Positions 1 to 6,346 of a stretch of DNA of 7,633 nucleotides are shown here, piece after piece. Every line of letters begins with the position of its first letter. Positions within the stretch are counted from its first letter, which is position 1. This DNA is from Bacteroidales bacterium. Its GTDB lineage: Bacteria; Bacteroidota; Bacteroidia; Bacteroidales; UBA4181. The position numbers and the translations under genes are program-made. The notes beneath the pieces are model-generated. The model had not been told where the DNA came from. It made no database searches and was given only the letters and a program-made list of their open reading frames with translations. The stretch covers positions 1-7,633 of the forward strand of contig JAIRLS010000047.1 of NCBI GenBank assembly GCA_031259205.1. The letters are read 5' to 3'.

Positions 1-156
1 ATACGGAATACGGTGCCTTTCGGCAAAAGCCTCTGCACTTTCCTGTTTACGCGAATAAACGGCGGAAAGTACAAAACGCCTGTCCTGACGCCCGCCGGCA
101 ATTACGCGGTCGGATATAATATTAGTGCCTATCACTCCCCATTTCAAGTGTTCCAT
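1..156 (-). CDS. Gfo/Idh/MocA-family oxidoreductase, N-terminal fragment (cut by window edge)
   Basis: Reading the minus strand from an ATG at 156 gives 52 uninterrupted codons to the window edge. The peptide begins MEHLKWGVIGTNIISDRV and later contains the segment LSAVYSRKQESAEAFAERH. A glycine-containing first beta strand (WGVIGT, residues 6-11) followed by a second strand ending in AVYSR and an 'A.AFA..' helix is the classic Rossmann-fold start of the Gfo/Idh/MocA family. These enzymes use NAD(P)(H) to oxidise or reduce sugars, inositols and related compounds, mostly in the cytoplasm. The serine-arginine pair after the second strand (S35, R36) is in the usual place for cofactor ribose/phosphate contacts. 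The ATG is preferred because an in-frame TGA lies 33 bases upstream and family members typically begin a few residues before the WG(V/I)IGT strand. The catalytic Lys/His region and the substrate domain lie outside the window, so the substrate cannot be given. It is divergent from the efflux operon and probably unrelated to it in function. Confidence 0.85.
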   Translation of the reverse strand, partial: MEHLKWGVIGTNIISDRVIAGGRQDRRFVLSAVYSRKQESAEAFAERHRIPY

Positions 157-174
157 CGTCAAAAAGTAAATGCC

Positions 175-182
175 CAAAAGTA
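175..182 (-). promoter_or_regulatory. Possible -7 element for the oxidoreductase
   Basis: On the minus strand the sequence reads TACTTTTG, which fits the Bacteroidota -7 pattern TAnnTTTG. It lies 18 bases before the ATG at 156, giving a short leader like that of the divergent gene at 615. No TTTG is found at the expected 19-21 bp further upstream, so this is a weak call. Confidence 0.3.
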
Positions 183-255
183 CTCATTTTATCTTAATAT
201 TTTATCCCTACCGACCGACAAAAAAATAAGAAAAAGGGAATAAGCATCATAGATA

Positions 256-268
256 TAGGCTACATCTT
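256..268 (+). repeat. Left flanking direct repeat of the array
   Basis: The 13-bp sequence TAGGCTACATCTT occurs here and again at 413-425, so an identical pair brackets the 23-bp array. It shares GGCTACA with the array core, so it is probably a degenerate terminal unit and not an insertion target duplication. Confidence 0.75.
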
Positions 269-271
269 ATT

Positions 272-409
272 TTGTATCCGGCTACAATGACAACTTGTAT
301 CCGGCTACAATGACAACTTGTATCCGGCTACAATGACGACTTGTATCCGGCTACAATGACGACTTGTATCCGGCTACAATGATGACTTGTATTCGGCTAC
401 AATGATGAC
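272..409. repeat. Six tandem 23-bp units with a 16-bp near-palindromic core
   Basis: Six contiguous 23-bp units begin at 272, 295, 318, 341, 364 and 387. Each has the 16-bp core TTGTATCCGGCTACAA (the sixth has T instead of C at core position 7) followed by a 7-bp linker. The core is palindromic (TTGTA-n-CCGG-n-TACAA) except at one base pair. The linkers change in pairs: TGACAAC in units 1-2, TGACGAC in units 3-4 and TGATGAC in units 5-6. The unit length is not a multiple of three and no gene crosses the array. It lies in the divergent intergenic region, roughly midway between the start codons at 156 and 615. It could be a clustered protein-binding site, a source of alternating hairpins (TACAA-linker-TTGTA also pairs), or a neutral minisatellite. 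The sequence alone does not decide. Confidence 0.95.
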
Positions 410-412
410 TTG

Positions 413-425
413 TAGGCTACATCTT
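413..425 (+). repeat. Right flanking direct repeat of the array
   Basis: Second copy of TAGGCTACATCTT. It begins inside a seventh, shortened unit that starts TTGTA at 410 but has lost four bases of the core before GGCTAC. A run of seven T residues closes it. Confidence 0.75.
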
Positions 426-433
426 TTTTTGAG

Positions 434-478
434 GCGCTGTGAAAAATAACTTAATTTTTCTGCCCCCCATGAAAGCGC
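434..478. other. Nested inverted repeats after the array
   Basis: An inner perfect 7-bp inverted repeat, GAAAAAT at 441-447 and ATTTTTC at 454-460 with a 6-base loop, is enclosed by a 5-bp outer pair, GCGCT at 434-438 and AGCGC at 474-478. The inner stem is all A/T apart from its closing pair, so it is not a convincing terminator. Its role is unknown. Confidence 0.45.
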
Positions 479-480
479 GA

Positions 481-503
481 AGGGGCGAAAGCCTTTCGCC
501 TCT
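481..503. other. Strong GC-rich hairpin
   Basis: AGGGGCGAAAG at 481-491 pairs with CTTTCGCCTCT at 493-503, with only one wobble pair and almost no loop before the inner pairs open. An outer CGAAGG/CCTTCG pairing (478-483 and 512-517) is an alternative fold. No T-tract follows on either strand, so it is not a standard intrinsic terminator. It could be a repetitive extragenic palindrome or an RNA structure. Confidence 0.5.
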
Positions 504-564
504 ACATTCGGCCTTCGTGCCTATGGACACTGACCGATAATTCCTCAAAAAAAGAATTAACCTT

Positions 565-595
565 TTTGTTTTTTCAAAAAAGATGCTTATCTTTG
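565..595 (+). promoter_or_regulatory. Bacteroidota-type promoter of the efflux operon
   Basis: TTTG at 565-568 is followed after 19 bp by TATCTTTG at 588-595. This fits the phylum's -33 TTTG and -7 TAnnTTTG pattern in both sequence and spacing. Transcription would begin near 602, leaving a leader of only about 13 bases before the ATG at 615, with no Shine-Dalgarno-like sequence. A 6-bp inverted repeat (TAATTC 538-543 and GAATTA 554-559) lies just upstream of the -33 element and could be an operator, though it is AT-rich and weak. Confidence 0.8.
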
Positions 596-614
596 CGCAG
601 AATTAATACGCATT

Positions 615-1019
615 ATGCATAAACGGATTATCAGTGCAGTTCTTGTCATGCCGGCTTATTGCGTTTTGTTGGCATTGAGTGTTTTGCCGCATCACCACCA
701 CCACGGGACGATGTGCATGAATGTTTATTGTCATCACGACGATGAGGAGGAACAAAAAACAAATACAGCACACCCGCACGACGCTTATTGCAACTTTCAC
801 AGTTGGTTTTTCGACGCCGGCAATAACAGACTGTCAATAGAAAACCCCACCGAGTGTTTCGATAATGATTTTTTCGACTGTTTGTCCGTCGGTAAACCGG
901 AAATCCCTGTATCCGGACAGGGACAACTACTCCTGTACCGGCTGACTCCTTTTATAACACAAACGCAATTCCGGCTTCATCTTTATTTGCGAGCGCCGCC
1001 GCCGGCTATACAGGCATAA
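615..1019 (+). CDS. Small exported His-rich protein of a metal-efflux operon (DUF6769-like)
   Basis: This 134-residue protein has a short basic start (MHKR), a hydrophobic segment at about residues 5-24, then five consecutive histidines at 26-30. More candidate metal ligands follow: C34, C39, H40, H41, D42, D43, E44-E46, H53, H55, C59 and H62. The hydrophobic segment looks like a signal peptide or single membrane anchor, which would place the His/Cys/acidic part in the periplasm. The tail ends in a YLRAPPP segment. I recall short proteins of this shape next to CzcA/CusA systems in Bacteroidetes, possibly the family called DUF6769, but that name is from memory and tentative. It is the first gene behind the promoter at 565-595. 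A role as a periplasmic metal-binding or sensing accessory is inference from composition and position. No enzyme motif is visible. Confidence 0.8.
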   Translation: MHKRIISAVLVMPAYCVLLALSVLPHHHHHGTMCMNVYCHHDDEEEQKTNTAHPHDAYCNFHSWFFDAGNNRLSIENPTECFDNDFFDCLSVGKPEIPVSGQGQLLLYRLTPFITQTQFRLHLYLRAPPPAIQA

Positions 1020-1096
1020 AGGGCATAATCACCCGGACAGCGGTATTCCCGTCCGAACTTATCCCCTGCCGTTTTCAGTGATTTATATCCATCCTG

Positions 1097-1125
1097 TCAT
1101 GTATTGTATGATAAGCAATACATGA
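1097..1125. promoter_or_regulatory. Perfect 10-bp inverted repeat ahead of the adaptor gene
   Basis: TCATGTATTG at 1097-1106 and CAATACATGA at 1116-1125 are exact reverse complements separated by 9 bases. The repeat ends 19 bases before the ATG at 1145, within the 125-bp gap between the first and second operon genes. There is no strong T-tract after it, so it is unlikely to be an efficient terminator. A repressor/activator site or an mRNA hairpin affecting translation of the downstream genes is possible. Confidence 0.7.
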
Positions 1126-1144
1126 TGATTATTAATTTTCAATT

Positions 1145-2281
1145 ATGTATAGCAATTTTATTCATATTATATTCATCTCTGCGCTGCTTGCCTCCTGTGG
1201 CGGCGGACAGCCGTGCGGAAATGACCACGAAGAACACCGCGCCGAAGAAGAACGCCGCCACTCGCCGGATGAAATCGTGGTAACAAAGGAACGGGCTGCC
1301 GCTCTCGGCATCCGCGCCGAAGAAATACAGGCGGGCGCTTTTGCCATGACTATCCGCGCAGGCGGACAGATACAGGCGGCGCAAGGCGACGAACAAATCA
1401 TTGTCGCGCCGGCAAGCGGGGTCGTGTCGTTTGCCAAACCGCTTACCGAAGGAAGCCGCACAGAAAAAGGCGAAACGCTGTTGCGTATCTCCGCACGGAA
1501 CATTACCGACGGCGATCCTGCCGAAAAAGCGCGACTGGTGTACGAAACCGCCGAAAAATCATATACCCGCGCGAAAGAACTGGCCTCGCGCCAACTCATC
1601 TCCCAAAATGAACTGGAACAGACACAGTTCAACTACCGGACGGCAAAAGTAGCTTACGACGCGGTATCTTCCGGAAGTACGGGAAACGGAATGCGCGTGA
1701 CCTCTCCAACGGGAGGATACATCATGCGGCGAATGGTAAACGAAGGCGAATATGTCGCCGTAGGACAGCCGTTGTTGGGCGTCATCCGGAACAGGCAACT
1801 GTATCTCAAGGCCGACGTACCGGAGAAATATTACGCACAGTTGCCCGCCGTCGTCACCGCCCATTTCAAAATGCCCTACGACAGCGAAGTGTACCGGCTG
1901 ACCGACCTGAACGGAAGGCTACTGTCATACGGACGGGCAGCCGACGCCTCGTCCGTATATGTACCGGTGCTGTTCGAGTTCGACAACACAGGCAGGTTTG
2001 CTCCCGGCGCTTTCGTGGACGTCTTTCTGATAACCGGCGACATGCCGGACGTGATAACGCTTCCGCTAAACGCCGTCATCGAAGAGCAGGGCCTGCACTT
2101 CGTCTTCCGGCAAACGGATGACGACGCCTACAAAAAGCAGGAAGTCAAAATCGGCGACGACAACGGTAGACAAGTGCGTATCCTTTCGGGCGTCAACCCG
2201 GGCGACCGCATTGTAACACAAGGCGCTTTGCAGGTAAAACTGTCTTTCAACTCTTCGGCGATGCCCGAACACAGCCATTGA
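1145..2281 (+). CDS. RND efflux periplasmic adaptor lipoprotein (CusB/CzcB type)
   Basis: A 378-residue membrane-fusion protein of the HlyD/RND-adaptor superfamily, which links an inner-membrane RND pump to an outer-membrane channel. The N-terminus carries a lipoprotein signal with lipobox LASC, giving C18 as the lipidated cysteine, followed by Gly residues. A charged stretch at about 27-39 (D27, H28, E29, E30, H31, then EEE and H39) could bind metal. The first lipoyl half spans about 84-116 (APASGVV, then a turn with EKGETLL). A helical hairpin covers about 124-175. The second lipoyl half covers about 184-214 (TSPTGGYIMRRMVNEGEYV), followed by the beta-barrel (around YVPVLFEFDNTGRFAPGAFV) and the membrane-proximal domain to the end. 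The tail ends in H-S-H. Length is usual for the family. Seven bases separate it from the CDF gene, so the two are co-transcribed. The start gives the signal peptide directly. The metal specificity is not readable from the sequence. Confidence 0.93.
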   Translation: MYSNFIHIIFISALLASCGGGQPCGNDHEEHRAEEERRHSPDEIVVTKERAAALGIRAEEIQAGAFAMTIRAGGQIQAAQGDEQIIVAPASGVVSFAKPLTEGSRTEKGETLLRISARNITDGDPAEKARLVYETAEKSYTRAKELASRQLISQNELEQTQFNYRTAKVAYDAVSSGSTGNGMRVTSPTGGYIMRRMVNEGEYVAVGQPLLGVIRNRQLYLKADVPEKYYAQLPAVVTAHFKMPYDSEVYRLTDLNGRLLSYGRAADASSVYVPVLFEFDNTGRFAPGAFVDVFLITGDMPDVITLPLNAVIEEQGLHFVFRQTDDDAYKKQEVKIGDDNGRQVRILSGVNPGDRIVTQGALQVKLSFNSSAMPEHSH

Positions 2282-2288
2282 TACGACC

Positions 2289-3224
2289 ATGATACACATA
2301 CCCGAACATCATGAACATCATGGACATCACGGACATCATGGACATCACGGACATCACAACGCTACCCGAAACATCGCCGTTGCCTTTTTTTTGAATCTGA
2401 GTTTTTGCATCATCGAACTGGCAGGCGGGATACTTACCAACAGTGTCGCCATCCTGTCGGATGCATTGCACGATCTGGGCGATAGCGTAGCCCTGGCATT
2501 GGCGTGGATATTTCAGCACTTGTCCGAACGGAAACCAACCGCGCGATATACCTACGGGTACAAGCGGCTTGCCTTGCTCAGCGCGTTTATCAATTCCGTG
2601 ATACTGCTCACAGGCTCCGGTTTTGTGCTGTACGAAAGCGTGCGACGCATCATATCGCCGGCGGAACCCGATGCAAAAGGCATGTTGCTGCTGGCGATTC
2701 TGGGCGTGGTCGTCAATGGAGCCGCTATTTTACGCTTGAAAAAAGGCGGGAGCGTCAACGAAAAAGTGGTGTCGCTCCATTTGATGGAAGACGTTTTGGG
2801 ATGGCTTGCAGTGCTGGCAGTCAGCATTGTGATGCTGTTCGTCGATGCGCCGGTGCTTGATCCGCTCCTGTCGATCGGCATATCGGCTTATGTCCTTTTC
2901 AACGTCTATCGCAACTTGAAAACCATCTTCTTCATCGTGTTGCAAGGAAAGCCTTCCGACGTCAACGAAAAAGAAATCTCGGAACGGCTGCTGAACATAC
3001 CCGGCGTTAAAGCGATACACGACCTCCACATCTGGACGATGGACAGCGAATACCATATCCTGACCGTCCATCTGGTGCTGCACGGCGACGTCGTCGATCA
3101 GCGGAAGATACGGTCGGAAGCGCACGGGTTACTCAAAAAACACGGTATTCAACATGCCACCATCGAAATAGAATTTGAAGGCGAAGACTGCGAATGGTGC
3201 GAACCGTCAATCAATCATAAATAA
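2289..3224 (+). CDS. Cation diffusion facilitator, zinc-type (CzcD/ZitB-like)
   Basis: This 311-residue CDF transporter exchanges a cytoplasmic divalent metal ion (usually zinc) for protons across the inner membrane. The first 23 residues contain 13 histidines, mainly as EHH/GHH triplets, and probably form a flexible metal-binding tail. About six membrane segments follow. The metal-site pattern HxxxD occurs twice: H61/D65 in the second membrane segment (ALHDLGDS) and H164/D168 in the fifth (HLMED). This His-Asp pairing is typical of zinc-transporting CDF members. The C-terminal cytoplasmic domain includes the HDLHIWTMDS region at about 247-256, and the protein ends with a CEWCE motif. The start at 2289 includes the His tail and lies 7 bases after the adaptor stop. 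A CDF inside an RND operon suggests two-step export, cytosol to periplasm and then out. I do not assign czcD or zitB because the metal is unproven. Confidence 0.93.
   Translation: MIHIPEHHEHHGHHGHHGHHGHHNATRNIAVAFFLNLSFCIIELAGGILTNSVAILSDALHDLGDSVALALAWIFQHLSERKPTARYTYGYKRLALLSAFINSVILLTGSGFVLYESVRRIISPAEPDAKGMLLLAILGVVVNGAAILRLKKGGSVNEKVVSLHLMEDVLGWLAVLAVSIVMLFVDAPVLDPLLSIGISAYVLFNVYRNLKTIFFIVLQGKPSDVNEKEISERLLNIPGVKAIHDLHIWTMDSEYHILTVHLVLHGDVVDQRKIRSEAHGLLKKHGIQHATIEIEFEGEDCEWCEPSINHK
2304..2357 (+). repeat. Six 9-bp coding repeats for the His tail
   Basis: Six in-frame 9-bp units encode EHH, EHH, GHH, GHH, GHH, GHH. Units are GAACATCAT twice, then GGACATCAC or GGACATCAT. Near-identity at the DNA level implies recent expansion by slippage, so the length of the histidine tail probably varies between strains. 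Confidence 0.93.
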
Positions 3225-3241
3225 ACAGTTTAAAACAGATA

Positions 3242-6200
3242 ATGTTAAATCGTATAATACATTTTTCGTTAAATAACCGCCTTGTTGTATTGTGTTGCGC
3301 CGTATTGCTGTTTATGGCAGGCCTGTACACGGCGATGAATATGGAGGTGGATGTGTTTCCCGACCTCAACGCGCCTACGGTAGTGATCATGACCGAAGCG
3401 AAGGGCATGGCGCCCGAAGAAACAGAACGCATGGTGACTTTTCCCATTGAAACGTCGGTGAACGGCGCGGCAAACGTCCGGAGGGTGCGTTCTTCCTCCA
3501 CGACGGGGTTTTCCGTGGTATGGGTAGAGTTCGACTGGGGGACGGACATTTATCGCGCACGGCAAATCGTATCCGAAAAGTTGGCTGTGGTGGGCGAATC
3601 CTTGCCTCGCAATGCGGGGCTTCCTATCCTTGGGCCTCAGACCTCCATTCTGGGCGAAGTGCTGATCATCGGACTGACTTCCGACAGTCTTTCGTTGCAG
3701 GAACTGCGCACTGTTGCCGACTGGAACATCCGTCCGCGCCTGCTTTCGATAGCAGGAGTGGCGCAGGTGAGCGTGTTCGGCGGCGACGTCAAGGAATACC
3801 AGATACTGCCCGACCTTGCCCGGATGCGCCACTACGGGGTATCGCTTCTCGACATACGCGAGGCCGTTATGCAGATGAATCTCAATGCAGGCGGTAACGT
3901 GCTGTATGAATCGGGCAACGAATACATCGTACGCGGGATACTGTCCGTTTCCGATACGGTAACCCTCGGCAAGGCGCTGGTGAAGATGTCCGGCGGGCAA
4001 CCCATCCTGCTGGAAGACGTGGCGAAGATACGGACAGGCAGCAAATCCCCGAAAATCGGCCGCGCTTCCGAGCGTACCCGTCCGGCGGTGTTACTTACCG
4101 TCAATAAGCAACCGGGGGCAAGCACCCTCGACCTGACCGGCCGGATAGACGAAACACTGGCCTCGCTGTCCCTTCCGGGCAGTATGCACGTATCCTCGGA
4201 TTCGTTCCGTCAGGCGCGGTTCATCAACAGTTCCATAGGCAACGTACAGAAGGCGCTGCTCGAAGGCAGCATCTATGTGGTGGTCGTGCTGTTGCTCTTT
4301 TTGATGAATGTGCGTACCACGTTCATTTCGCTGGTCGCCATGCCGGTATCTCTGTTGATTGCCATTCTCTCGTTACGTATCTTCGGCATGACCATCAACA
4401 CAATGAGTCTCGGCGGTATGGCGATCGCCATCGGTTCGCTGGTAGACGACGCCATTGTAGACGTGGAAAACGTGCATAAACGCTTGCGCGAAAACCGCCT
4501 GAAACCGCCTGAAGAACGGGCGAATGTCCTTCAGGTCATTTTCGACGCTTCGCGGGAGGTGCGCATGCCCATCTTAAATTCCACCTGTATCATCATTGCA
4601 AGTTTCCTGCCGCTATTCCTTTTGAGCGGCATGGAAGGACGCATGTTGCGGCCGCTCGGCGTCACTTTTGTCGTATCGTTGTGCGCTTCCACCGTGGTGG
4701 CGCTCACTCTCACGCCCGTGCTGTGCAGCTACATGCTGGGGAAAAACCGCGGCAATCCCCGCGAAGCCGTGGTAGCGCGGATGCTGAAATCAGCTTACGG
4801 ACGACTGCTCAACGGCGCTTTGCGACGTCCGAAGATCGTGATAATCAGCACGCTGGTATTGCTGGCGACGGCAACAGTGGTGTTCTTCACGTTCGGACGC
4901 GGCTTCCTTCCGCCGTTCAACGAAGGGTCGTTCACCATCAATGTCGCTGCCTTGCCGGGCATTGACCTTTCCGAATCCGACCGGCTGGGACGCGAAGCGG
5001 AACGCCTCATCCTCTCCGTTCCCGAAATACAGACCGTCGTGCGGAAAACAGGACGCGCCGAACTGGACGAACATACCTTCGGGCCAAACGTGTCGGAAAT
5101 GGAATGTCCCTTTGTGACCGACAAACGCACGAAGGACGAAATCATGAAAGAACTGCGCGACAAACTGTCCGTCATTCCCGGCATTATGGTGGAGATAGGC
5201 CAGCCCATCACCCACCGTATCGACCACATGCTGTCGGGGACACGCGCCAATATTGCCATCAAGCTGTTCGGCACAGACCTCAACTACCTTTTTCTCTACG
5301 CCAACCGCATCAAAGCGGCGGCACAGAACATCGAAGGTGTGGCCGACCTCAACGTGGAACAACAGATTGAGCGTCCGCAGTTGAAAATCACTCCCCGCCG
5401 CGAAATGCTTGCCCGTTACGGCATCACCCTGCCGCAGTTTTCGCAGATCGTGCAGACGCTGCTTTCGGGCGAAGTAGTCTCGCAGGTGTACGAAGGCGAC
5501 CGCTCGTTCGACCTGACGCTGAAAGCGTCGCCCGACGAAACCGACCGTATCCGCAAGATACGCGAAATAACAGTGGACGCCGCCAACGGACAGGTACCGC
5601 TGGAATACATTGCGGAAGTGACCTCGTCGGCAGGCCCCAACATCATTAACCGCGAAGGGGTGAAGCGTAAAATCGTCATTTCCGCCAATGTCACAGGCGG
5701 CGATTTGAGCGGTACGGCCGAAAAAATACGCCGGGCAGTGGAAGAGCAGGTGCAGCTTCCCGAAGGCTATTACGTGGAATACGGCGGACAGTTCGAAAGC
5801 GAGAAATCAGCCTCGCGGACGCTCTACATCGCCTCCGTTTTCGCCGTGCTTCTCATCTTTCTGCTGCTTTACAACCAGTTCCGCAACACGCGGCAGGCGG
5901 TGGTCGTGCTGTTGAACCTCCCGCTGGCGCTTATAGGCGGCATATTGATGATCCGCCTCACGTCGGGCATCGTAAGTATCCCTGCCGTTATCGGATTCAT
6001 CTCCCTGTTCGGCATCGCCACGCGCAACGGCATGTTGCTGGTGTCGCGCTACAATGATCTTGCGGCAACCGGAATGTCGCGCATCGAAGCCATACGGCAA
6101 GGCTCGCTCGACCGTCTGAATCCTATCCTGATGACCGCTCTCTCGTCGGCGCTTGCCCTGATACCGCTCGCCGTGAGCGGCACGCTTCCCGGCAACGAAA

Positions 6201-6346
6201 TACAAAGCCCCATGGCGCAAGTCATCCTCGGCGGGCTTGTCACCTCCACCCTGCTGAATATGTTTGTGATACCGGTCATGTACCTGCGAAACAAAACCAA
6301 TCATCCGCCGGAGGCTGCCGGACAGACAAGGCATGTCTTGTCCTGA
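3242..6346 (+). CDS. Heavy-metal RND efflux pump, inner-membrane subunit (CusA/CzcA family)
   Basis: A full-length 1034-residue RND transporter, close to the family norm, that uses the proton gradient to export metal ions through a tripartite envelope complex. The first membrane segment is at about residues 12-31, followed by the porter-domain signature VDVFPDLNAPTV. Two large periplasmic loops separate the N- and C-terminal membrane halves. The fourth membrane segment has AIAIGSLVDDAIVDVENVHK, including D402, D403, D407 and E409, the expected location of the proton-relay acids. Compared by eye with E. coli CusA, the second-half relay residues differ: GIATRNG at 924-930 has R928 where CusA has a Glu, and PILMT at 961-965 lacks the CusA Lys. 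I also do not see the three-methionine copper/silver path clearly, although a Met is kept in RIDHMLSG. I therefore do not call it cusA; zinc, cobalt, nickel or copper all remain possible. It starts 17 bases after the CDF gene behind an A-rich, non-Shine-Dalgarno leader and is the last gene of the operon. Confidence 0.95.
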   Translation: MLNRIIHFSLNNRLVVLCCAVLLFMAGLYTAMNMEVDVFPDLNAPTVVIMTEAKGMAPEETERMVTFPIETSVNGAANVRRVRSSSTTGFSVVWVEFDWGTDIYRARQIVSEKLAVVGESLPRNAGLPILGPQTSILGEVLIIGLTSDSLSLQELRTVADWNIRPRLLSIAGVAQVSVFGGDVKEYQILPDLARMRHYGVSLLDIREAVMQMNLNAGGNVLYESGNEYIVRGILSVSDTVTLGKALVKMSGGQPILLEDVAKIRTGSKSPKIGRASERTRPAVLLTVNKQPGASTLDLTGRIDETLASLSLPGSMHVSSDSFRQARFINSSIGNVQKALLEGSIYVVVVLLLFLMNVRTTFISLVAMPVSLLIAILSLRIFGMTINTMSLGGMAIAIGSLVDDAIVDVENVHKRLRENRLKPPEERANVLQVIFDASREVRMPILNSTCIIIASFLPLFLLSGMEGRMLRPLGVTFVVSLCASTVVALTLTPVLCSYMLGKNRGNPREAVVARMLKSAYGRLLNGALRRPKIVIISTLVLLATATVVFFTFGRGFLPPFNEGSFTINVAALPGIDLSESDRLGREAERLILSVPEIQTVVRKTGRAELDEHTFGPNVSEMECPFVTDKRTKDEIMKELRDKLSVIPGIMVEIGQPITHRIDHMLSGTRANIAIKLFGTDLNYLFLYANRIKAAAQNIEGVADLNVEQQIERPQLKITPRREMLARYGITLPQFSQIVQTLLSGEVVSQVYEGDRSFDLTLKASPDETDRIRKIREITVDAANGQVPLEYIAEVTSSAGPNIINREGVKRKIVISANVTGGDLSGTAEKIRRAVEEQVQLPEGYYVEYGGQFESEKSASRTLYIASVFAVLLIFLLLYNQFRNTRQAVVVLLNLPLALIGGILMIRLTSGIVSIPAVIGFISLFGIATRNGMLLVSRYNDLAATGMSRIEAIRQGSLDRLNPILMTALSSALALIPLAVSGTLPGNEIQSPMAQVILGGLVTSTLLNMFVIPVMYLRNKTNHPPEAAGQTRHVLS

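Noticed and set aside
13..243. 76-codon plus-strand open frame
   Set aside because: It lies opposite the minus-strand oxidoreductase fragment, whose translation has clear Rossmann-fold features; the plus-strand peptide has none.
272..409. CRISPR array
   Set aside because: The 'spacers' would be only 7 bp and nearly identical to each other, and no cas gene is present. It is a simple tandem repeat.
256..425. Target-site duplication of an inserted element
   Set aside because: The 13-bp flanks share sequence with the repeat unit itself and enclose only the array, with no transposase or terminal inverted repeats.
1034..1055. 5-bp inverted repeat CGGAC/GTCCG after the first operon gene as a terminator
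   Set aside because: The stem is short, the spacing is 12 bases and there is no T-tract.
3269..4000. Long minus-strand open frame (243 codons) inside the pump gene, and similar shadows
   Set aside because: The opposite strand encodes a clear RND pump; the minus-strand translation is low-complexity, His/Arg-rich and without domains.
6325..6342. Terminator after the pump gene
   Set aside because: GACAAG and CTTGTC form a 6-bp stem with a 6-base loop, but it lies inside the last codons and no T-tract follows.
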